Positions 59,001-64,000 of a DNA stretch of 64,000 nt are shown here, piece after piece; within the stretch, counting starts at the first letter, position 1; every line of letters starts with the position of its first letter. Origin of the DNA: Phragmites australis (lineage: Eukaryota; Streptophyta; Magnoliopsida; Poales; Poaceae); assembly GCF_958298935.1 (NCBI RefSeq), contig NC_084925.1:15001001-15065000 (forward strand), written 5' to 3'. Made by a program: the position numbers and the translations under genes. The notes below the pieces were generated by a model. That model was not told where the DNA came from, made no database searches, and saw nothing but the letters and a program-made list of their open reading frames with translations.

Positions 59001-60795
59001 TTGAAGATTCATTCCAAAATTTGTATCTAGATGTTGATGAGAACGTGTAATTTTTAATTTTCTGAGCTAGGTTGTACTCTTTTTTCCTTTGCTAGAAAGA
59101 TTTTTAATGAGGCAACCTATCAATAAAGCTCATTTTTAGAATTAATTATATGTCCCTATTATTTCTAAGTTTTTTTTATTTTATTAATGATTTTTCTTTA
59201 TTATTTTCAAAAACGACCTGCCACCCACCTCTCTCGTCTTGGTCTATAAATACCGTTTCAAACTCTCTATGATCCCATCGACCATCCATCTCTTTTTTTA
59301 CTAGCTAGCCAGTAGCCACTTGCCCACTTCAAGAAATCAATTCCATATTTCCATTCATGGATCAAGACGCTGAAAACTCGCGTGCATGGTCATGGGTGTG
59401 ACAACATTTTGAAAAGATCTTTAGAGAAATTAACGGTTAACAGGTAAGATTTACTAAGTGTAATATATGCAGCCATGAATTAGACGCTAGATCTCCAAAT
59501 GGAATAGAACACTTGAGGAAGTATATTAAATATTGCAAACAAAATTCTAAGGTTTCTAATGAAATCATATAATTTTCAGAGCATAGCCATAGGTTATACT
59601 CTTTTTTCCTTCTAGTAGAAAAGTTTTAAACAAGGCAACCAATCAATAAAGCTCTTTTTTTTTTCTATAACTTTTTTGATTTTTTTGAATTTTATAGCTA
59701 TTATTTTTGATTTTTTTCTATTTTCGGAGTGCTACCGGGCTGAGCATGTCTTCGGGCCGCCGTGCCGCCGAGCTGCCACCGTGCCCGCCAAGCCCTCCCG
59801 TGCCGCCAAGCTACCACCGTGCTCACCAAGCCCTACCGTGCCGCCGGGCCTGTCGTGCCGACAGTGCCACCATGCTAGAATCTTGCCCGGGTTGGCCCGG
59901 AACGACACGATGTTAGATGGGCCGAGGGCGCGGCATGCGGGCCGGCATGGCACCACCTGTTACAATAGCTGAACCTATTGAGTCGGGCCATGCCGAGCTG
60001 AGCCCGTGCCGCACTGACTCGAGTGGCTCATTTGGTCGGTATTGAATTGAGATACTTCAATGTATTCCCTCAATTTCCAAATATAGTACATGTTATTCCA
60101 ACTTTTTTTTTCTGTTCCTAAATACATGTCCTTCGATGTAAACTGGAATGGAAAGAGAGTGCACCATTGTTCCATCGATGAAAATTATAGGAAGAGATAT
60201 TTTCACCAACTAAAATATGACAGCCACATGTTTTCATCAGAATTGTCACGGCGGCCTATTTGGTCAAACATGACGTTTCCATACGACAGAGACGGAGCAG
60301 AAGAAATAATAGCTTGATGAGGCACCAAACCCACTAACCCAGAGAGAGAAAGAGAATGTAGAAATAATCAGGCGCACAACAATGCAGTTCAGTTCAGAAA
60401 AAGAAAAGAAATCGCATGAGGGAAACAATCCTAAAATCAAAAACTCAACATGGATTTGCGCGAGCTCCCATTTCAGACCCGCGGCGGAACAACCAACGAA
60501 CATAGAAATGCAGTAACAGTAACAAACGGGGCAGATTTGACTAGTTCCCAGAGGTTCCGGCATGCAGTCCCCAGGAACTAATCAGCGCCGCCGCGGCAGC
60601 GGAAGCAAACGATCCTAGGCAAGAGGGGAGGAAGGCACGGGCGGCGGTGGATCGAGAGCATGGACTCACCGCGAAGATGTAGAGGAGCGCGGCGAGGAAG
60701 AGCACCGGGTACGTCCACCCGGCGGCCACGGCGGCCCAGAGCGCCGCCAGCACCAGCGCGGCGTGGTGCACCACCGTGACCTCCGTGATATCCAT
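50055..60795 (-). CDS. NTMC2T6: NTMC2 type 6 protein: N-terminal membrane segment, SMP domain, C2 domain; 12 coding exons
   Basis: Exons on the minus strand: 60795-60670, 55016-54942, 54843-54700, 54494-54399, 54292-54161, 53646-53494, 53396-53355, 52899-52851, 51841-51749, 51612-51429, 51230-51104, 50900-50055. All introns are GT-AG and phases join, giving 688 residues. Residues about 11-42 are a hydrophobic anchor (HAALVLAALWAAVAAGW). About 80-265 is the SMP lipid-binding domain (WLNYAVEKIWPVCMERVASQ, ADDMDARMAVQLRKRLGFG, VEPPYFQMTVKPLFSHGLDV). About 280-400 is a C2 domain with DMKPSDPNGLADPYVKG and KKTLNPKWLEEF. The last exon encodes a polar, Ser/Lys-rich, probably disordered tail. Relatives (Arabidopsis At1g53590) resemble extended synaptotagmins at membrane contact sites. 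All frames are open, so it is probably functional; Ca2+ binding is not proven. Confidence 0.93.
52023..52632 (+). mobile_element. 5'-truncated LINE (L1-like) in NTMC2T6 intron 8, 16-bp TSD
   Basis: The 16-bp sequence AAGTTGAATCAAAGCA occurs at 52007-52022 and 52633-52648, immediately flanking the piece, and the right end is A-rich (GAGAAAAAA). The body encodes the C-terminal zinc region of plant LINE reverse transcriptases: RCKFFLWLVVLNWCWTADRL, CLFCDQSDESINHIL and FILVAWELWKHRN, ending at TAG 52499-52501, then a short 3' UTR. Only the last about 610 bp of the LINE were inserted. It is antisense to the gene and between exons 8 and 9, so it does not interrupt coding. Confidence 0.92.
52962..53283. 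repeat. 161-bp tandem duplication in NTMC2T6 intron 7
   Basis: Copy 1 (52962-53122) and copy 2 (53123-53283) differ at only a few positions, for example CGCGCCACAC versus TGCACCGCAC. Both lie between exons 7 and 8. Confidence 0.93.
55018..56440. other. NTMC2T6 intron 1, proximal part
   Basis: AT-rich intron sequence with no recognised element. A 40-bp near-duplicate is present at 56215-56300 (TGGGTGAGCACCAACGTAGAG and GGGTGAGCACCAACGCAGAG). Confidence 0.5.
57158..59049 (+). pseudogene. hAT transposase, first copy, broken
   Basis: A promoter-like CCTATAAATA lies at 56890. ATG 57158 starts MDADDHDNTHTDHDF. The BED finger is CYICKH with GHLKRHTTNC (57450-57525). The core has FEYYIKQAHNPRFTHVSRQT, NIWIRRAREDYLSVVAHFV, ITLDNTGANSKAMN and CACHIIHLIVKSGLKRL up to 58222, then decayed sequence with RRKNLSSEMVEIL near 58900, the hAT dimerisation region. 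A frame change near 57755 and several stops are present. The family cuts and pastes hAT elements. Confidence 0.75.
59240..59670 (+). pseudogene. hAT transposase, second copy, reduced to BED finger and 3' end
   Basis: A second TATA-like GTCTATAAATACC (59242) is followed by ATG 59357, MDQDAENSRAWSW, and after a stop by a second BED finger, VRFTKCNICSHELD with EHLRKYIKYC. The finger joins directly to a 3' end (GTTATACTCTTTTTTCCTT, CAACCAATCAATAAAGCTC) that matches the first copy's 3' end at 59070-59140. The whole catalytic core is deleted. Confidence 0.6.
60030..60669. other. NTMC2T6 intron 1, distal part
   Basis: From the hAT end to the intron donor at 60669. CCCTCAATTTCCAAATATAG at 60067 recalls a MITE end, but no partner end was found. 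The last about 130 bp before the exon are GC-rich. Confidence 0.4.
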
Positions 60796-61130
60796 CCGGC
60801 CGGCAACCTCCGCCTCTGGTCTACTGGTTCCACTCGACCGCTCGCGCGCTCGCGCGGTCTCTCTCTCTGTTTGTCAGGACGCACCGACGCCGCTCCGCAT
60901 GCCCGTGCCGGGCGGAACGAGGCCGCGGGGCGGCGGGGACAAGAAGTGGCGAGCGGAAGGCAGAGGTCGGCGCGTGGAAAGGCGGGCCGCCGGGCTAAAA
61001 TAACCGACGCGGCAGCCGATGTGGACGGGAGGCTCTCTGCCTCACTTCCGTCTCACTCGCCGACCGCGCCCCGAGCTGCGGATGCGGGAATCAGCATCGC
61101 CTCACCTTCGCGACGGAAATAGTAGTAGTA
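60796..61130 (-). promoter_or_regulatory. NTMC2T6 5' leader and promoter, GC-rich
   Basis: Directly upstream of the ATG at 60795 the sequence is CpG-rich (CGCTCGCGCGCTCGCGCGG near 60840), with pyrimidine tracts on the gene's strand. No TATA box is clear. This is typical of a grass housekeeping promoter. Confidence 0.5.
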
Positions 61131-62685
61131 TACAAGTAGTACTTAAGGGTGGGTTTTAGACGTAGGGGGCGGGGGCGGGGGTAAAAAATGTCTAATAAGA
61201 TTATGGAGTTAAGGCTGTAATTTGAGTTAGATTTGGATTTGTTTTTTTACCTATAATTATTTTATAGATCTTAAAATCTCAAAATTTATTTATACTTATT
61301 ATCTATTCTCATCTTCTCAATAGCCTTAAGATTACCCATCACACCCCATGCGATCACACCATCCACTCAGCCACACCACACCTCACGAACCCTAACCCTA
61401 AGTGATGAACTGGCGGTGGCTACATGCAGCGCGACGGCTACCTAAGGGCGTGAGGCATATCGGCGGCAGCTCGGTACGACACAGGGAGGACGTCGAGGAC
61501 ATGCGCCGCTTGATCCATATCATGCACTACCTCGACATAGCGGTCGACGACGACTCGGTGTCATCAGCTACATGCAGCGGCTTCATGCATGACCCCAACT
61601 GCGAGAGGTACGGACTGTGGAACTCGACGGCAGCGCCCACCAAGTATGTCTCGTCATCTCCTCCCCTCTCTTAGTCTTATGGCTTCTCCATCATGCCTCG
61701 GGTCCCCTTCAGAGGTGGGGATAGTTATAGATTTATATCCCATCCGATCTTCAAATCTAAATCAGATTTTAAATTTTGGATTTCAAATTAGATATATTCT
61801 TACTCCATCCGATCCCGTCTAGGCTATTGCCACCCTTACCGGTAGTACTACCACTGCCGCCGCGTGTGTGGGGCGTGGTGGCCGTGTGGGAAACGTGGCG
61901 GCTGAGGGGCTCGTCACATGGGCTGCCGCGGGGGCGCGTGGCGCGGCGGGGGCCGATGCCGTGCGACGTGCGAGTTTGTTTGCTTGCTCGCGTTTGGGTT
62001 CGCGATGTGGTGGAGTTTGATGTCTCGACAGCCAGTCGACGCGGACGGGCGCTGGGGTGGCGTCCGCTTCCCGTTTCCTCCCCGGCTAAGCATTGCCGGC
62101 AAGGGGTGGGATACGGACAAGCGTTGTGGTGGGTCTGAATTTCAAAGCGGAGACATGGAACGGAGCGGAGATGGCCAAATGGGTTTTGAGTGAGGATTTG
62201 GTCCAACAACAATGTTTCTAGTATTTGGACTTTTCCTCCGTTGCCCATCAAACTTGAGAACCAACCAGGCGCTTATTTTGACGACAAAAAGAAAGAAGAA
62301 TGTGTAGTGCATCTTGGCAGTTGGCGAAGGAGGATGAATGGATTATCCTCACTGCTGTACGGCTGTACCCAACACAGGGAAAAAAAGTGAACAAGTTCAG
62401 AAGATATGTATAGTCTTTTAATGATTAATGTGGCATTTTGAGTTGAATTCGAAAGGCAAAGAAAGAAACCTTTTTAGTACGATGAAATAGCGATCCAATG
62501 AGTCATCCCACGCGGTATGTATTGGAGGTTCTAGAGTGTGACGAGGCCCAAAGTGTGTCATTAACAAGTTCAGAAGATTTAAGGTTCCAATTTCTTACCA
62601 AAGAACGGCTTTTAAGTTTTTTCTTTTTAACAAATATCTAACGTGTCAACTTGTTGCCTTTTGTGTACAAATGGCTGCCCTTGCC
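61131..62685. other. Intergenic sequence with one unrecognised small frame
   Basis: A frame from ATG 61405 to 61674 (89 residues, HIMHYLDIAVDDDSVSS) has no relative I recognise, and an intron-like GT could follow AAG at 61643. Sequence 61860-62190 is GC-rich with open frames on both strands and no conserved protein. The rest is AT-rich. I find nothing that supports a gene. Confidence 0.3.
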
Positions 62686-62689
62686 GCCA

Positions 62690-63079
62690 CCACTCCTAGA
62701 ACACCTCGTCCTGCATTGCCGGTGCCACGGCCTGCATCCCGATCCGCCGCAAGCAGTGAGTAGATGCTGGACAATCTCCTCCTAATCACAGAGCAGGCAG
62801 CGCACTGGGTGTTCTAGGCTACGACGCGCCAACCGATCCGCCGTCCAGCATGGACTAGGGTGACGAGCCAGATGAAGATTTTGCAGCGTGACGACACCCA
62901 TGATCTCCACAGCCGCTTCCACAGCTCAAATTTGATCCCTCCAGTGAAGAATCGCATGTACGCAGATTGAGAGAAGACCCCTGAAGCCGACAGATTCTAG
63001 ACGTGTCGATCAGGAACATCCTCCTGCAGCGTGACCCCTCAACTGCATCCCATACCTGCGCGATCTTGTAGTGCCTCTT
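62690..63079 (-). pseudogene. LINE reverse-transcriptase C-terminal region, interrupted
   Basis: The minus strand reads FFTGGIKFELWKRLW, RCKIFIWLVTL and, after a frameshift, EEIVQHLLTAC, the zinc-binding end of plant LINE reverse transcriptases. It also contains the upstream SAYMRFF part. The sequence is cut at 63079 by the Copia LTR that begins at 63080. Confidence 0.7.
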
Positions 63080-63367
63080 TGTTAGACAGATAGATATCAA
63101 TCGATATCAATCGAGTTGTAATCGATGTCTGTTGTCTTGAGAGAAGGATTTGGCCGGAGGTTTGTTTTAGCAGTTGTTGTATAGTTTGGTAAAGTATCTG
63201 TTTGTTATAGATAGATTTGTATTTGGAAACAACCTCTGGCCGATATCCGTATCTCTTGGCATCCATGCAAACACCACGCAAGGGGCTCTTCCTTGCATAT
63301 AAAATACGAAGTCGCCGGCCAGGAATAGGCCAGGCGTTCACCCAAAGCTTCTGCCCTCTGATTTTCA
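63080..63367 (+). repeat. 5' LTR of the right-edge Copia
   Basis: It starts TGTTAGACAGATAG and ends CTCTGATTTTCA, with a TATA-like TGCATATAAAATACG near 63294. It is followed two bases later by the primer site. Confidence 0.8.
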
Positions 63368-63369
63368 CA

Positions 63370-63383
63370 TGGTAACCAGAGCC
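63370..63383 (+). promoter_or_regulatory. Primer-binding site of the right-edge Copia
   Basis: TGGTAACCAGAGCC, a two-mismatch initiator tRNA-Met type site, lies just after the LTR. Confidence 0.8.
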
Positions 63384-63405
63384 ACATACACCTAAGATTC
63401 AATCC

Positions 63406-64000
63406 ATGGCGTCCTCCTCCTCTGCCGGCTTCGGCATGAGCTCTCTGCTCGGCCTGACCGTCACAGAGAAGCTATCCAAGAACAACAACGCAATGTGAAA
63501 GCACAAGTACTTGCTGCTGTCCGTGGTGCTCGTCTCCACGAACACATCACCGGCACCAAGCCTGCACCGGCTGCTGAACTCGATGGCAAAGATGGTGACA
63601 AGGCGGTAAAGGTGCCCAATCCAGCATACGAGGAGTGGTTTGCCTCAAATCAACAGGTTCTGAGCTTTCTCCTCGGATCCCTATCGAAGGATGTCCTATC
63701 CCAGGTTGCGGTGCATGACACTGCAGCAAAGGCATGGAAGGCGATTGAGATCATGTTCTCGCCGCAGATGCGGGTGCGTGCGGTGAACACGTGACTCGCC
63801 TTGTCAACCACCAAGAAGGGAAGCCAGACGATCGCAGAATACGTAGGCAAGATGAGGGCTCTCGGGGATGAGATGGCTGCCGCTGGGAGATCCTTGGAAG
63901 ATGAAGAACTGGTAGAATATATTCTCACCGGACTCGACTACGACTTCAATCCAATTGTGTCCGCTCTTCTCGCAAGAACGGATCCTGTCTCAGTAAGCGA
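63406..64000 (+). pseudogene. Copia gag of the right-edge element, partial, broken
   Basis: ATG 63406 begins MASSSSAGFGMSSLLGLTV and reads to TGA 63496, where a one-base loss (ATGTGAAAG for ATGTGGAAAG) shifts the frame. The proper reading resumes KAQVLAAVRGARLHEHITG to AVNT, meets TGA at 63792 (an Arg codon in relatives), and continues LALSTTKKGSQTIAEYVGKM and EELVEYILTGLDYDFNPIV to the edge. It is the UBN2-type gag of Copia elements. Two early breaks make it a pseudogene. Confidence 0.85.

Larger units (their letters stand above)
56455..60025. mobile_element. hAT element (two copies fused) in NTMC2T6 intron 1
   Basis: Both ends are very GC-rich with GGCCGG/GGCACG/GCCGTGCC motifs (56465-56790 and 59730-60015), and the outer edges read CCAAATGGGC (left) and, inverted, CCAAATGAGC (right). 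Inside is a broken hAT transposase with a BED finger and, after it, a second BED finger copy. No convincing 8-bp TSD was found. The structure is discussed in the two entries below. Confidence 0.7.
63080..64000 (+). mobile_element. Ty1/Copia element, 5' end only (continues past the right edge)
   Basis: A 288-bp LTR, a primer site and the gag start are present; the rest is outside the window. It is inserted in a LINE remnant. The left flank CTCTT (63075-63079) should recur at the other end. Confidence 0.85.

Noticed and set aside
60060..60330. MITE-like start CCCTCAATTTCCAAATATAG
   Set aside because: No inverted partner or TA/TAA target duplication was found.
61405..61674. An 89-residue frame that could be a small gene
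   Set aside because: No recognised domain, no clear promoter, and no homologue I can recall. It is mentioned only within the intergenic entry.

Overview
The window looks like plant nuclear DNA from a grass (Poaceae). Two host genes have many GT-AG introns, and about two thirds of the remaining sequence can be assigned to transposable elements typical of large grass genomes. There are no operons, ribosome binding sites or CRISPR arrays. Species assignment is not possible from the sequence alone; the two proteins read closest to their rice homologues as I remember them, which is recall and not a search.

Layout. 1-8770: minus-strand Ty3/Gypsy element of the Tat/Retand/Grande type (gag, protease, reverse transcriptase, RNase H, integrase, all broken), with a long 3' region that holds tandem repeats and a plus-strand antisense coiled-coil ORF. 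8775-10680: pieces of other LTRs. 10681-11981: a solo LTR with a perfect 5-bp target site duplication (TSD). 12777-18631: an internally deleted chromovirus (Tekay/Del type) with a 3.6-kb LTR. 18632-19930: remnant of a Ty1/Copia gag. 20000-21340: a possible non-autonomous hAT-like element. 21454-26171: a complete but decayed hAT element with an 8-bp TSD, lying 123 bp before the API5 start codon.

Host gene 1 is API5 (apoptosis inhibitor 5) on the plus strand, 26295-41316, 16 coding exons, 537 residues, open throughout. Its introns carry a 623-bp hAT-like element (intron 2) and a 6.45-kb Copia element (intron 12). 42990-49777: a Ty1/Copia element with both LTRs sits between the two converging host genes. 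Host gene 2 is an NTMC2T6-type protein (N-terminal membrane segment, SMP domain, C2 domain) on the minus strand, 60795-50055, 12 coding exons, 688 residues, also open. Its introns hold a 5'-truncated LINE with a 16-bp TSD, a 161-bp tandem duplication, and a two-copy hAT array in intron 1. 60796-62680: promoter side and unassigned sequence. 62690-63079: a LINE piece interrupted by another Copia element that runs off the right edge (63080-64000).

The host genes are not linked functionally by anything visible. API5 is a nuclear anti-apoptosis/RNA-related factor, and NTMC2T6 proteins are membrane-anchored, putative lipid-transfer proteins at membrane contacts. I found no undescribed defence or enzyme system. 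The most interesting signals are the palindrome-studded hAT at the API5 promoter, the tandem hAT with an internally deleted second copy, the hairpin-bearing solo LTR, and the antisense ORF of the left Gypsy element.
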